A DNA stretch of 64,000 nt from Siphonobacter sp. BAB-5405 (GCF_002872335.1 NZ_NJAG01000011.1:248001-312000), one strand, 5' to 3'; shown: positions 35,447 to 44,821, numbered from the stretch's first letter. The notes: generated by a model from the letters alone, not told the origin. Numbers and translations: made by a program.

Positions 35447-37021
35447 TTAATTATTTTCCGCTGCGTTAATGACTTTCAAAGCGTGCGTTCCGGTGAAAGT
35501 CCGGCCATAGGCATCCTTCGCCCGTACTTCCAGCGTGTGTTCACCCGCGGGTAGGTTTCCCGGCAAACTGGCTTTCCACAAGTGCGTACAAGGCACCGGA
35601 TTGGAAGGACGTGTACCTTGCAGTGGTTCGGCAGCTTCATCCCAACGTAAACGCGTACTGACCATGATCGGATCGGGTTCTTCCGTATAAGTCATGGCTT
35701 TCCATTCGCCGTTACCCACCCGATACTCAAGCTGATCGTTTTTGCTACCCTGGAAAAAGTTAGCGTATACTTCTCCTTTTCCGGACTGACGACGGGCAAT
35801 CACTTTCGGAGCGTGAATACCGATTTTGTACGTCTCAGGCTGACCCGCCACGCGGTAATCAAACGCGTACTGGTTGCCATTGAAGGAAAGAAACATGTAT
35901 CCTTTCGGTGTACCGTCCCGCATCATCGAAACGGGTACGCCTTGAGCGTTCATTTCACCGGAATACCAGTCCCCCGATGTCGTTCCTACGTTGTACTCGT
36001 GATGAGGCGTTTCGCGGGCAAAACCTTCTTCCTTGCCAAAGAAATGGTGTAGCTGGAAGTGCGTATGAGCCGACAGAGATAAGGTATGGGGGAAATCTTT
36101 GAGGGCGTTGAACATCCGTTGCCGATCTTCCTTACGAAATTCTTCGAAAGGCGGAATGTGATAGCAGAATACGATCAGGTGATCTTTCGGTACGAGTTTC
36201 AGATCATTTTCGATGAAATCCAGTTGATCCGGACGTAAACCGCCCTGATAGCCTTTGCCATCGCGGGGATCGGGATAGAGAATATTGTCGAGTACGACGA
36301 AATGGACTTTCCCACTGTTAAACGCGTAGTTGTTCGGGCCAAAGGCGGCTTCGAAACTTTCGTCGGAAAGGCTGTCCGTCTGAGCGTCGTAGTTCATGTC
36401 GTGGTTACCCATGACATGGAACCAGGGTACGCCCAATTTCTGAATGGCTTGTTTGTAGGGGCCGTACAGGTTCGGGTTGTCTCCTACTTCATCGCCCATG
36501 CTGATGCCGAAACGCACGTCCTGGGTTTTGGTTTTTACCTCGTCGATGATCCCTTTTTCAAAGAACGTCACCTGTTCCTGCGTATACACCTGAGGGTCTC
36601 CGAAAACGAGCATTTTGTAAGTCTCGGGCTCGTCCTGTTTGATCAGGGCAAAATCTACAGATTTGGGCAGTGCACCCGTAGCGGCTACGCCCGCAAATTT
36701 GGTTTTGGGCGATCCCTGAGGTTTATGGTGGCGGTAAAACTGCGGCAGGTTGTATTCGTTTACCGGCAGGCGATACCCCGTTGGCTTGATGACAAAAATC
36801 GCATTATCCGGTCCTAGCGGCAGCGTATACGCTCCCTTTTCGTCGGTCAGTACGACTTCACGACCATTGGATACGGCCACTTTCGCTAGTCCGACTTCTT
36901 TTTTATCCTTTTTACCGTTTCCGTTTTGATCGTCGTACACGTAGCCTTTCACCTGACTCTGGGCGAAAGCGGCACTGCACAAGAGGGTACTTAGCCCGCA
37001 GGCCAGCCATTGCTGTTTCAT
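35447..37021 (-). CDS. Exported calcineurin-like metallophosphoesterase (MetallophosN/C type)
   Basis: This 524-residue enzyme starts at the ATG complementary to 37019-37021 with a signal peptide (MKQQWLACGLSTLLCSAAFA), leaving Gln at the mature start. The order is an N-terminal beta-sandwich (VKGYVYDDQNGNGKKDKKEVGL), a metallophosphoesterase core and a C-terminal beta domain (about 400-520). The core has FGDPQ, ISMGDEVGD, GNHD, CYHIPP and SAHTHFQ, the metal ligands of a two-metal phosphoesterase. Such proteins act on phosphate esters outside the cytoplasm; the substrate is unknown. It follows the small gene at 37033 by 11 bases on the same strand and is probably co-transcribed. Confidence 0.92.
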   Translation of the reverse strand: MKQQWLACGLSTLLCSAAFAQSQVKGYVYDDQNGNGKKDKKEVGLAKVAVSNGREVVLTDEKGAYTLPLGPDNAIFVIKPTGYRLPVNEYNLPQFYRHHKPQGSPKTKFAGVAATGALPKSVDFALIKQDEPETYKMLVFGDPQVYTQEQVTFFEKGIIDEVKTKTQDVRFGISMGDEVGDNPNLYGPYKQAIQKLGVPWFHVMGNHDMNYDAQTDSLSDESFEAAFGPNNYAFNSGKVHFVVLDNILYPDPRDGKGYQGGLRPDQLDFIENDLKLVPKDHLIVFCYHIPPFEEFRKEDRQRMFNALKDFPHTLSLSAHTHFQLHHFFGKEEGFARETPHHEYNVGTTSGDWYSGEMNAQGVPVSMMRDGTPKGYMFLSFNGNQYAFDYRVAGQPETYKIGIHAPKVIARRQSGKGEVYANFFQGSKNDQLEYRVGNGEWKAMTYTEEPDPIMVSTRLRWDEAAEPLQGTRPSNPVPCTHLWKASLPGNLPAGEHTLEVRAKDAYGRTFTGTHALKVINAAENN

Positions 37022-37032
37022 GGTTCTGGTGA

Positions 37033-37305
37033 TTAGTCGTTCCACTCTTCTTCGTCTGAAATAAAGTCGTATTCTTCCAACAGGAACTCCATCATTTCCT
37101 CAAAAACGGCCTCCAGAATGCCCGACTGAGCAGGTTCGGCATCGTACCAGCGAATGATAGATCTTTTCGATAAAACCGGCTGATCTTCATCATTCCGGTC
37201 AACGCGAATCAGAAAAGAAGGGTTATCCGTGTGAAGTACATAATCAACGTCCGTTTCGTTGGGCATTGATAGCAGAAACTTGGGAAGCATGGCGATATGA
37301 TGCAT
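37033..37305 (-). CDS. Small acidic hypothetical protein
   Basis: A frame of 90 codons from the ATG at 37303-37305 (MHHIAMLPKFLLSMPNETDVDYVLH) ends in a very acidic tail (EEMMEFLLEEYDFISDEEEWND). The frame is open a little further upstream. The protein has no signal or membrane segment and I recognise no family. It is the first gene of a two-gene unit with the exported phosphoesterase. A near-consensus promoter element (CAATTTTG on the minus strand) lies 10-20 bases upstream. Coding is likely but the start is uncertain. Confidence 0.65.
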   Translation of the reverse strand: MHHIAMLPKFLLSMPNETDVDYVLHTDNPSFLIRVDRNDEDQPVLSKRSIIRWYDAEPAQSGILEAVFEEMMEFLLEEYDFISDEEEWND

Positions 37306-37468
37306 GTGTTTTACGCCGCAAAATTGTAGCGAAGTCCTAGGTTTCACCAAGTTATATTTTCGTTAAGCGGCTTCACAAAAAGTTAATGCAATGCCGTTAA
37401 CGCCTGTTCCAGACGCCATTAACGTCCCATAACCACTTACGCTATACGTAACATGTATACAAAAACTA

Positions 37469-37505
37469 AATGCCGATACGGTGGTAAACGAACCGTATCG
37501 GCATT
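37469..37505 (-). terminator. Terminator of the beta-barrel protein gene
   Basis: Thirteen-base perfect arms AATGCCGATACGG and CCGTATCGGCATT enclose an 11-base loop, with T-rich sequence following on the minus strand. Confidence 0.8.
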
Positions 37506-37531
37506 GATTGCACGTAGTAATTGGGGAATAA

Positions 37532-38272
37532 TCAGAATTCCACCACCAGACCTACGGAAGCGTAATTGATCCAGTTGAAGGTGTAGACCCGATCTACGTC
37601 GGCTCCGCCTTCCACAACCCGATACCCCAGTTTAACAAAGGCCTGTTCGCCCAGGGCATACGTGGCTCCCGCAAAAATATCTTCGGCCCGACCTTGTTTT
37701 GAACCCAAGGCATCGCCCTCTACCAGGACGCCCCAGCGTTTGCCCGGCTGCCAGGAGGCGTAGAAATTGATCAGTGGTACAAAACCGAAGTTATCGAAAT
37801 TCGTATCCTGCGTATCGTTTTTATAACGAACCTTGGCATCCCGGATTTTTGCCGTCACACCCGCTCCTACCCGCCAGTGCTCGTTAGCCACGAAATCATA
37901 CCGATAGGTTAGCCGATAAGAGTTGAATTTGTAATCTACCTCCACGGGTTTCCCGGCTTCGAATACCACCGAGTTAAAAGAAACGTTTTCCCGAAAAGCT
38001 CCATCATAGCGAACGGTTAGTGGAGCGTACAGAGCAGAAATCGTGTGCCGATTATTGATGGTATAGCCCCCCCGTAAACGGAAAAAAACCTTAGGTTTGA
38101 CATCCAGCTCTTTGCCAATATCCACCAGCGTACCGCCCTGATTGGGTATACGGATCCGGTTGTAAGGCGTCCCGAACACGAGGCCTGATTCCAAGTCCAG
38201 CCGAATTTGAGCCTGAGCGGCACTGGCACAAACGAATCCAAGTAGAAGTAAGAATAAAGATTTTGTTTTCAT
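37532..38272 (-). CDS. Outer-membrane beta-barrel protein
   Basis: This 246-residue protein has a signal peptide (MKTKSLFLLLLGFVCASAAQA) and a mature start at Gln. The rest alternates polar and hydrophobic/aromatic residues in about 10 strands (for example SGLVFGTPYNRI, RLTYRYDF, WRVGAGVTAKI, INYASVGLVVEF). It ends in Phe, the usual signature of outer-membrane barrels. It resembles the small OmpW/OmpX-like or PorT-like barrels, but I cannot name a subfamily. It has its own promoter and terminator, so it is a single-gene unit. Confidence 0.82.
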   Translation of the reverse strand: MKTKSLFLLLLGFVCASAAQAQIRLDLESGLVFGTPYNRIRIPNQGGTLVDIGKELDVKPKVFFRLRGGYTINNRHTISALYAPLTVRYDGAFRENVSFNSVVFEAGKPVEVDYKFNSYRLTYRYDFVANEHWRVGAGVTAKIRDAKVRYKNDTQDTNFDNFGFVPLINFYASWQPGKRWGVLVEGDALGSKQGRAEDIFAGATYALGEQAFVKLGYRVVEGGADVDRVYTFNWINYASVGLVVEF

Positions 38273-38288
38273 AGGTTGTGAAATTTTT

Positions 38289-38296
38289 CAAAACTA
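38289..38296 (-). promoter_or_regulatory. Possible -7 element for the beta-barrel gene
   Basis: On the minus strand this reads TAGTTTTG (TAnnTTTG), 17 bases before the ATG. No -33 TTG is evident. Confidence 0.4.
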
Positions 38297-38451
38297 ACCT
38301 TCAGTATTCATTATTTGTTTGAAACTTTGTCCGGTATCCGTAGTCTTAAAAAGGGCGTTCGTTTTACCGGAAACGAGGTTTGGTAAAAACTTCAGACCAC
38401 TGGTTTTACGTACATGCCCGGTAGGTGGTGCTGTTAATTGCTAGTTGAGAT

Positions 38452-39336
38452 ATGTTGTATTCCGATATACTGTATGGTTCGCATGAGATTACGGGAGTCT
38501 TTGAAACGCTAATCCAGAGTTCGTTTTTCCAACGCTTACAATTCATTCACCAGGGCGGAGCCATCTTCCTGGTCAATCCCCAGATACGGCATACCCGTTT
38601 TGAGCATTCCATTGGGGTAATGCTACTCATCCGGCAACTGGGTGGTTCGGAAAAAGAGCAGGTGGCGGGGCTATTGCATGATCTTTCGCATACGGCTTTT
38701 TCTCACGTGATTGATTACGTACTGAATCATCAGGAAGAAGATTTTCATGAAAAGTGGTTTGCGTACTTTCTTCGGCAGCCCGAAATTTCCTCTATTCTGG
38801 AGGCCTATGGTTATACAGCGGATGAGATGCTGACGGGCTCGTTTCCGATTCTGGAACAGCCCCTGCCCCACTTGTGTGCCGATCGGCTGGATTATACGCT
38901 GCGGGATTTGTACTGGGCAGGATTACTGACACTTAAAGAAATTCATGCGTTTCTGGAAAACGTAATGGTATACAAAAACCGGATGGTAGTGACTTCCCTG
39001 GCCGCTGCCCGCTGGATTAAGGAGAAGTATATGGTTCTCAATCAGGAGTATTTCCAGAAGAAAGAACACCTCTACGCCAATCAGAAACTGGCGGAATTAT
39101 TACGCGAATTACTGGAACATAACTTCCTGCTGGAGGACGACTTTTTCCAGAACGATACGCACGTAATCAATCTGATTGAATTCAGTCTGCACGCCCGGAT
39201 GAAACTGGATAAGATTCGAAGCATGAGCGATTTTAATCCGATTGTGCCAAGCAATATCATTTTGAAGAAACGGGAAATTGATCCCGAAATTCTGGAGCAC
39301 GGCCGGGTGTACCGTCTGAGCGAGCGGCAGGGTTAA
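38452..39336 (+). CDS. HD-domain phosphohydrolase
   Basis: This 294-residue cytoplasmic protein is an HD-superfamily hydrolase. The metal ligands are visible: His52 in RHTRFEHSIGV, His76-Asp77 in LLHDLSHTAFSH and the late Asp in CADRLDYTLRDLYW. This pattern is that of the dGTPase-like/YdfA-type branch, which acts on nucleotides. The actual substrate is not known. The start at 38452 is the first ATG of the frame and gives the normal N-terminus (YSDILYGSHEITGVFETLI). It is divergent from the beta-barrel gene and followed by the palindrome cluster. Confidence 0.88.
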   Translation: MLYSDILYGSHEITGVFETLIQSSFFQRLQFIHQGGAIFLVNPQIRHTRFEHSIGVMLLIRQLGGSEKEQVAGLLHDLSHTAFSHVIDYVLNHQEEDFHEKWFAYFLRQPEISSILEAYGYTADEMLTGSFPILEQPLPHLCADRLDYTLRDLYWAGLLTLKEIHAFLENVMVYKNRMVVTSLAAARWIKEKYMVLNQEYFQKKEHLYANQKLAELLRELLEHNFLLEDDFFQNDTHVINLIEFSLHARMKLDKIRSMSDFNPIVPSNIILKKREIDPEILEHGRVYRLSERQG

Positions 39337-39365
39337 GGCATTGTTGATACACGTACCGTCCCGTC

Positions 39366-39412
39366 CCATGGGTTGTACCCATGGCTAATCATCGTTGAAC
39401 CCCTTCGGGGTT
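39366..39412 (+). repeat. Two-hairpin palindromic repeat, unit 1
   Basis: Hairpin A: arms CCATGGGT and ACCCATGG with loop TGT (39366-39384). Linker: CTAATCATCGTTG (39385-39397). Hairpin B: arms AACCCC and GGGGTT with loop TTC (39398-39412). GTTG directly before hairpin B recalls the GTxG tetranucleotide of REP elements. Confidence 0.7.
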
Positions 39413-39630
39413 AAGGATCCTGACCTTTAAACGGCTAACACTGGTGCAAGTTTGGGTACGCATACCTGTCTCTGTCTTTTGTAACCGAGCTGCTAACCCC
39501 GAAGGGGTTCAACCGCATTAGCCCCGCATGCAATGCGGGGAATATCAGTTAGGCGGTTGGCCCTTAGAAACTGCCCGAGGGTAGGTACAGGTTTGGAAAC
39601 CTGCACCAGTTCAACTCCTTTATCCTAGGC
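39413..39630. other. Rest of the gap between HD gene and susD
   Basis: Besides repeat units 1 and 2 this region has imperfect complementary segments. One is actggtgcaagttt near 39439, matched by aaacctgcaccagt near 39597, with a further CAGGTTT/AAACCTG hairpin at 39590. Read as a whole, the region can fold back on itself. No gene is visible. Confidence 0.45.
39495..39540 (-). repeat. Two-hairpin palindromic repeat, unit 2 (inverted)
   Basis: On the minus strand: hairpin A with arms CCCCGCAT and ATGCGGGG around TGC (39540-39522), linker CTAATGCGGTTG, and hairpin B identical to that of unit 1 (39509-39495). Hairpin A differs in sequence from unit 1 but keeps its 8-3-8 form. Confidence 0.7.
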
Positions 39631-39683
39631 GACAATCCAAAAGACCCCGAAAGTTTAACACTTTCGGGGTCTTTTGGATTGTC
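39631..39683 (-). terminator. Very long perfect hairpin after susD
   Basis: Perfect 23-base arms (39631-39653 and 39661-39683, beginning GACAATCC and ending GGATTGTC) enclose a seven-base loop, 10 bases beyond the susD stop. It is far longer than the other terminators in the window. Confidence 0.8.
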
Positions 39684-39693
39684 ACTTTCAAAC

Positions 39694-41199
39694 TTACCAG
39701 CCCTGATTCTGAGCCAGCGTACCTTTACTATTCTGAATTTCCATCGGAGGAATCGGCCAGACGTGGTGAATAGCCGGGTTGAACATCCGGGCGGCGTAAA
39801 TGACCCGACCATCCGCGTGGTGTAGCGGCTGAGCGTATACGGCCTGAGCATCCCCCCAGCGAACCAGATCAAAGTGACGGTCGGTCCACTCACCCGCCAG
39901 TTCGCACCGACGTTCGCGTTTCAGATCGGATAGCGTGGCATTGGTCAGCGTAGCCAGTCCGGCCCGTTTACGAATCAGATTCAGCTCCGTATCCGCGTTT
40001 TTATTCTGCATGAGTTTGGCTTCCGCTTTAATCAGCAGTACATCCGCGTATCGCAGCAAAGGAACGTTCAGCGACGTAGAAGGCTTATCGCCGTTCGGAT
40101 TCACGTACGTACCAATTGGATTGGCATAGCCGTAGGGTTCCATGTACTTGCGGAACTGGTAACCCGTCCGGTTGCTTGAGCTTACCTTAAAGTTATCCTG
40201 GTTATAAGTACGCTCCTGACCGAAGTACATGAACTTATCCCCCGTTTTCAGAATCGTAGCTTCGCGGCGTTTGTCGCCCGCCGGATACGTATCATACAGT
40301 TCTTTCGTCGGATAGAAGTTACCCCAGCCATTGTACAATCCCCAACCCTTATCATCCAGGCATACACCGGGGAAAATACAGCCAAACCGCGTATCGGACG
40401 CACTCGACGTTACCGACCAGATGTACTCTTTCGACCAGTTATTAGCCGTTTTGAAAACGTCCTCGAAATTATCCAACAGGGCGTGCTGACCACTGGCCAC
40501 AACCAGATCCGCGTATTTCTCGGCGTTCGCCCAATCTTTGGCGTACAGATACGTCCGGGCCAAATACGCCCAGGCTGCCGTTTTATGAGCCCGCCCGTAA
40601 TCCGCGGTTTTATACGTGGAAAAGAGCGGTAACAGATCCGCCGCTTTTTTCAAATCTTCGGCGATATAGGCGTAGTTCTCCGCTACGCTCTTTGTCCGGG
40701 ATACGTAAATATTTTCCGGATTGTCACGATCCTGAATAGGAATCCCCGCCCGGTTGTCGCCGTACCGATAGGCCAGTTCCAGGTGCATGACCGCATGGTT
40801 GAAGTACGCTTCGCCCAGATAGCGGTTTTTCAGCGTTTCATCCATCGTAATTTTCGGCACATTACGCAGTACATCATTGGCCCGTTTCATGACCATGTAA
40901 TGTTTAGCCCAGATGTTCCGCGTGTCCGATTCGTCGCCCGTTACCTGAAAATTCTTGATCCGTTCAGCATTATCCCGGGGTTTGGTACCGATGTCGTCGC
41001 TGGCGTTGTTGAGCCAAAAGAAGCCCCGACCGTACATGTCGTCGTCGCTGTACAGTTCGTAGATGCTGTTCACACCCGCCAGAGCGTCGCTGGAGGTTTT
41101 CCAGAAGTTACCCGTGGTGGGGGCTCCCTGCGGGGTCATGTCGAGATTTTTGTCGCAGGCCGTTAATCCCAGAGCCAGCAGAAGAATATATTTTTTCAT
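39694..41199 (-). CDS. SusD/RagB-family nutrient-binding outer-membrane lipoprotein
   Basis: This 501-residue lipoprotein (lipobox LTAC, Cys15) is the surface lid that captures substrate for its SusC partner. The helical TPR-like SusD fold is seen in YLGEAYFNHAVMHLELAYRYGD and AAWAYLARTYLYAKDWANAEKYADLVV. The C-terminal SusD signature is LLRYADVLLIKAEAKLMQN...LNLIRKRAGL, then RERRCELAGEWTDRHFDLVRWG and HHVWPIPPMEI. It starts nine bases after susC. The substrate (glycan, peptide or other) cannot be inferred, because no degradative enzyme is co-located. Confidence 0.95.
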   Translation of the reverse strand: MKKYILLLALGLTACDKNLDMTPQGAPTTGNFWKTSSDALAGVNSIYELYSDDDMYGRGFFWLNNASDDIGTKPRDNAERIKNFQVTGDESDTRNIWAKHYMVMKRANDVLRNVPKITMDETLKNRYLGEAYFNHAVMHLELAYRYGDNRAGIPIQDRDNPENIYVSRTKSVAENYAYIAEDLKKAADLLPLFSTYKTADYGRAHKTAAWAYLARTYLYAKDWANAEKYADLVVASGQHALLDNFEDVFKTANNWSKEYIWSVTSSASDTRFGCIFPGVCLDDKGWGLYNGWGNFYPTKELYDTYPAGDKRREATILKTGDKFMYFGQERTYNQDNFKVSSSNRTGYQFRKYMEPYGYANPIGTYVNPNGDKPSTSLNVPLLRYADVLLIKAEAKLMQNKNADTELNLIRKRAGLATLTNATLSDLKRERRCELAGEWTDRHFDLVRWGDAQAVYAQPLHHADGRVIYAARMFNPAIHHVWPIPPMEIQNSKGTLAQNQGW

Positions 41200-41208
41200 G
41201 ACGGATGA

Positions 41209-44200
41209 TTAGAAAGAAAGGTTTACGCCAAACATGAATACGCGGGACAAGGGATACTTGGCCACATCCTGACCAAAGCTGCTGATCCCTACTTCGGGGT
41301 CCATGCCGCTGTATTTGGTGAGGGTAAACAGGTTCTGTCCGGTCAGGTATACGCGTGCTTTTACGGCTTTGGTAACCGTAGCAGGTACGGTATAGCCCAG
41401 CGTCAGGCTTTTCAGTCGGAGGTAACTTCCGTCTTCAAGGTAGAAGTCGGAAATACGGCTGAAGTTACTGTTGGGGTCCGAACCCGCCCGCAGCCGGGGA
41501 ATCGTGCCACCGGGGTTGCTCGGGCTCCAGGCGTCTTTCACTTCTTCCAGCATGTTATAACCCGGATACGTACCAGGGTTCAGGGCCAGATTCCGCAGGG
41601 AATTGAAGATTTTGTTACCCGCGGATCCCTGGAAGAATACGTTCAGATCGAAGCCCCGGAAGGAGGCATTTCCGTTCAGACTAAAGGTTTTCGTCGGTAA
41701 TACATTGCCGAGTACCACGCGGTCCTTATCGTTGATTACGCCGTCGCCGTTGGTATCCAGAAATTTGAAATCTCCGGCCTTGGCGTTAGCCTGATACCGT
41801 TTGCCTTCGCTGTTTACGTACTCCGCAGCTTCCACATCTGTTTGAAAGATACCCGCCGTCTGGTACCCATAGAAGGCTCCGAAAGGCTGTCCGACCATGT
41901 GAAAGTTGGAGTTAGGCAGGTTTCGCACCCGCGATCCAATGGGCAGCAATTCCTGACCCGACGGCAATGATTTTACTTCATTTTTCAGGAACGAAACGTT
42001 AGCACTCAGATCGTACTTGAAGTCGCCTAAGCTTTGCTGATACGTCAATCCAATTTCGATTCCCCGGTTTTCGGTTTCGCCAGCATTGATGGTACGGCCA
42101 TCGGGCGTACCGGCTACGCCTGGGAGTTGCTCTTGAAACAACATGTTCTGGTTACGTTTCGAGAACACGTCAATCGAGCCAAACAGGCGGTTTTGCAGGA
42201 AGCCAAAATCCAGACCTACGTTCGTTTGCTGGGAGGTTTCCCACCGCAGATTGGGGTTAGACAAGGCCCGCTCGGCGTATCCGTAATTGATGACGGGCGT
42301 CGATCCCAGCATGGCCATCGACTGAGCCAGCGGCAAACTATACGCATAGTCCGACAGACCCGCCAGGTTACCAATCTTACCCCAGCTGGCCCGTAGTTTC
42401 AGATTACTGATCCAGTTGGTACGACTCAGGAAGGCTTCGTCCGAAATGTTCCAGCCCGCCGACAACGATGGATACCACTCCCAGCGACTGGCGTTCAGCA
42501 GCTTAGACGTACCATCGCGACGAATAATGGCTGAAAACAGATATTTCTCACCAAAATTATAGTTGGCCCGTCCGACATACGACTCCAGGCCACGCTCGAA
42601 AACGTTCGAGCGGTCGTACTGAATCAGTTTGGCATTTTTCAGGTACCGTAGGGAAGGATCTTCATTGTCGAAACCCGTTCCTTTCACCCCAAAATCTTCG
42701 GCTTTGGTATGCTGATACGTATGACCGACGAGCAGATCGAGGTTATGTTTTCCGGCGAAGGTCCGGTTGAAATTCAGGGTCTGTTCGTTCAGTACATCCG
42801 TGGAGCTGTAGCTGCTTTGGTACAGTTCGTTGAAATCGAAAATTTTACCCGGCTCGGTTACGCGTACCGTAAATTGCTTGTAATCGTTTTTGATTTGTGT
42901 AATCCCCCAGTTACTCCGGAAGTTCAAGCCTTTAATGATTTCCCATTCCAGATACGGGTTGATGAATACGTTCGTGACGGGATTGCGGTTGTCCAGACGC
43001 TTCAGATACGCCACCGGGTTGACCAGATCCCCGTAGGAACCCGCGTACTGTTCGGGTACGCCCCCGAAGCGACCGGAGCCGTCGTTGCGGTAAATCGTGG
43101 CATTGGGCGGATAGAAAATGGCCGTTACGATGGCTCCGGTATAGGCACTGGTCGTGTTTCCGGTTTGACCATTATTGACGGTATACGAAAGGTTTTCACC
43201 AATTTTCACGCCCTTGGCAATCTGATGCACGGAGTTGAGTCGCAGCGTGTACCGATCTGAGAACGTATTCAGCAGAATCCCTTCGTTTTTACGGTAGCCG
43301 CCCGAGAAAAAGAAGTTCGATTTCTCCGTACCGCCGCTCACTGAGGCATCAATGTTGTAGATTTTTCCCGTCTGGAACAGCTCGTCCATCCAGTTGGTTT
43401 TCGTCACGCGGGAATCCGGATTGATGGTCGCATCAAAGGCCGGGATTCGGGGCAAACCGGCGTTATCGGTTGCCGTATTCATGGCGTCGGCAAAATCGGC
43501 GGCGTTCAGGGGTTTAAGTTTTTTAGCTACCTGCTGAAAACCCTGCTGGTAGTTCAGATTCACCTTCATCTGACCGCTGGTACCACGTTTGGTCGTTACC
43601 AGAATAACCCCCGCCGAAGCCCTTGCTCCGTAGATGGCAGCCGACGCATCTTTTAGTACACTCACCGACTGAATATCATTCGGATTAATCGAGCTAAACG
43701 TTCCCGGATAAATAACGCCATCCACAACCAGCAGAGGACTTTCATCGTTCAGCGAACCAATCCCGCGTACCTTAATGGTAGGCGAAGCGGTAGGATCCCC
43801 CCCTTCGTTGACCACCGTCACACCCGCTACGGTTCCCTGGAGTACTTCCGACGCATTGTTATAATTCCGGCTGCTGATTTCCTTGGTTGGAATGGTGGCT
43901 ACGGCTCCGAGTACTTCTTTTTTCTGCTGAGCACCGTATCCAACGACGACCATTTCCGTCAGTTGTTTCGAAGAAGGCGTCAGGGCAATATCCAGACTGG
44001 TTTGTGACTTTACGGCCACTTCTACGTTAGTGTACCCCACGTACGAAATCACCAGTGTTATGTCACCGTCGGGTAGTTGCAGGCTATACCGGCCATCGGC
44101 ACCCGTCGTTACACCGATTTGCGTGCCTTTGATCGCTACCGTTGCTCCAGCCAGAACCTCGCCCGTTTCCTGATCGGTCACGCGGCCCGTAATACGCCCG

Positions 44201-44343
44201 GCCTGAAATACGCTTGCCTCCAGTCGATCGCGAACCATCCGCAGATGTACCAGATCAGATTGTGGCTCGGCGGCCAAACTACCCAATCCCAGAAAACAGC
44301 CCATCAGCGTAATCCAGGGGGTTTTTGAATAGATTTTTTCCAT
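41209..44343 (-). CDS. SusC/RagA-family TonB-dependent outer-membrane transporter
   Basis: This 1044-residue transporter has a leader (MEKIYSKTPWITLMGCFLGLGSLAA), then a short segment and a carboxypeptidase-regulatory-like domain (GRITGRVTDQETGEVLAGATV, about 47-125). The TonB-box/plug region follows (VVVGYGAQQKKEVLGAVATI; VRGIGSLNDESPLLVVDGV; DASAAIYGARASAGVILVTTK), then a 22-stranded barrel ending PLSRVFMFGVNLSF. It imports bound oligomers with energy from TonB. Unlike other exported proteins of the window its signal is not followed by Gln. It leads a two-gene operon with susD. No sigma/anti-sigma pair or hybrid sensor is adjacent. Confidence 0.96.
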   Translation of the reverse strand: MEKIYSKTPWITLMGCFLGLGSLAAEPQSDLVHLRMVRDRLEASVFQAGRITGRVTDQETGEVLAGATVAIKGTQIGVTTGADGRYSLQLPDGDITLVISYVGYTNVEVAVKSQTSLDIALTPSSKQLTEMVVVGYGAQQKKEVLGAVATIPTKEISSRNYNNASEVLQGTVAGVTVVNEGGDPTASPTIKVRGIGSLNDESPLLVVDGVIYPGTFSSINPNDIQSVSVLKDASAAIYGARASAGVILVTTKRGTSGQMKVNLNYQQGFQQVAKKLKPLNAADFADAMNTATDNAGLPRIPAFDATINPDSRVTKTNWMDELFQTGKIYNIDASVSGGTEKSNFFFSGGYRKNEGILLNTFSDRYTLRLNSVHQIAKGVKIGENLSYTVNNGQTGNTTSAYTGAIVTAIFYPPNATIYRNDGSGRFGGVPEQYAGSYGDLVNPVAYLKRLDNRNPVTNVFINPYLEWEIIKGLNFRSNWGITQIKNDYKQFTVRVTEPGKIFDFNELYQSSYSSTDVLNEQTLNFNRTFAGKHNLDLLVGHTYQHTKAEDFGVKGTGFDNEDPSLRYLKNAKLIQYDRSNVFERGLESYVGRANYNFGEKYLFSAIIRRDGTSKLLNASRWEWYPSLSAGWNISDEAFLSRTNWISNLKLRASWGKIGNLAGLSDYAYSLPLAQSMAMLGSTPVINYGYAERALSNPNLRWETSQQTNVGLDFGFLQNRLFGSIDVFSKRNQNMLFQEQLPGVAGTPDGRTINAGETENRGIEIGLTYQQSLGDFKYDLSANVSFLKNEVKSLPSGQELLPIGSRVRNLPNSNFHMVGQPFGAFYGYQTAGIFQTDVEAAEYVNSEGKRYQANAKAGDFKFLDTNGDGVINDKDRVVLGNVLPTKTFSLNGNASFRGFDLNVFFQGSAGNKIFNSLRNLALNPGTYPGYNMLEEVKDAWSPSNPGGTIPRLRAGSDPNSNFSRISDFYLEDGSYLRLKSLTLGYTVPATVTKAVKARVYLTGQNLFTLTKYSGMDPEVGISSFGQDVAKYPLSRVFMFGVNLSF

Positions 44344-44747
44344 AGGAAATTTGAACGAGTAGATTTTTCAATAGGATTCAGATAATCCGTGGGATTTAAC
44401 AGGCAACACACCTGACCTCAGTTTCCGAAGGTACTGAGTAGGGCGAAGTATTCATCAGGAAAAGAGGAAATTGGGAGCTTGGCGGGACTATAACTTGAAA
44501 TCAACGGCGTATACGTTACGAAACGCTTACTTCGGTCAGATGACCGTTCTGATTTACGCTTGTGTTCATCCGCATTTTTAAATCAGCCGCAAAGAGAGTT
44601 CATCCGAAGACAATCACCGAAGATTGTGAATTATGTATTTATGAATTCTTAGCCTGTATTGTTAAACAAAACTTGATTTCACAAATCCGTATTTACGCTT
44701 ATTATACACGGCTCGCTGCGGGTGAAATGCGGAGTGCGTCCTGCCCG

Positions 44748-44794
44748 GTAGGCACAGTCTACCAACTTTTGCGTCCGTAGCAAATGCTACGGAC
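44748..44794 (-). repeat. Two-hairpin palindromic repeat, unit 4
   Basis: On the minus strand: hairpin A with nine-base arms GTCCGTAGC and GCTACGGAC around ATTT, linker GCAAAAGTTG, and hairpin B GTAGAC-TGT-GCCTAC (6-3-6, one imperfect pair). The layout is the same as units 1-3, including GTTG before hairpin B. Confidence 0.6.
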
Positions 44795-44821
44795 AACCCG
44801 TCCCGCTAACTTTACCGCGTT

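Noticed and set aside
39366-39540. CRISPR array
   Set aside because: The palindromes are not direct repeats with regular spacers; units are inverted and differ in sequence.
44562-44780. 72-codon frame upstream of susC
   Set aside because: It runs into repeat unit 4 and has no recognisable protein character.
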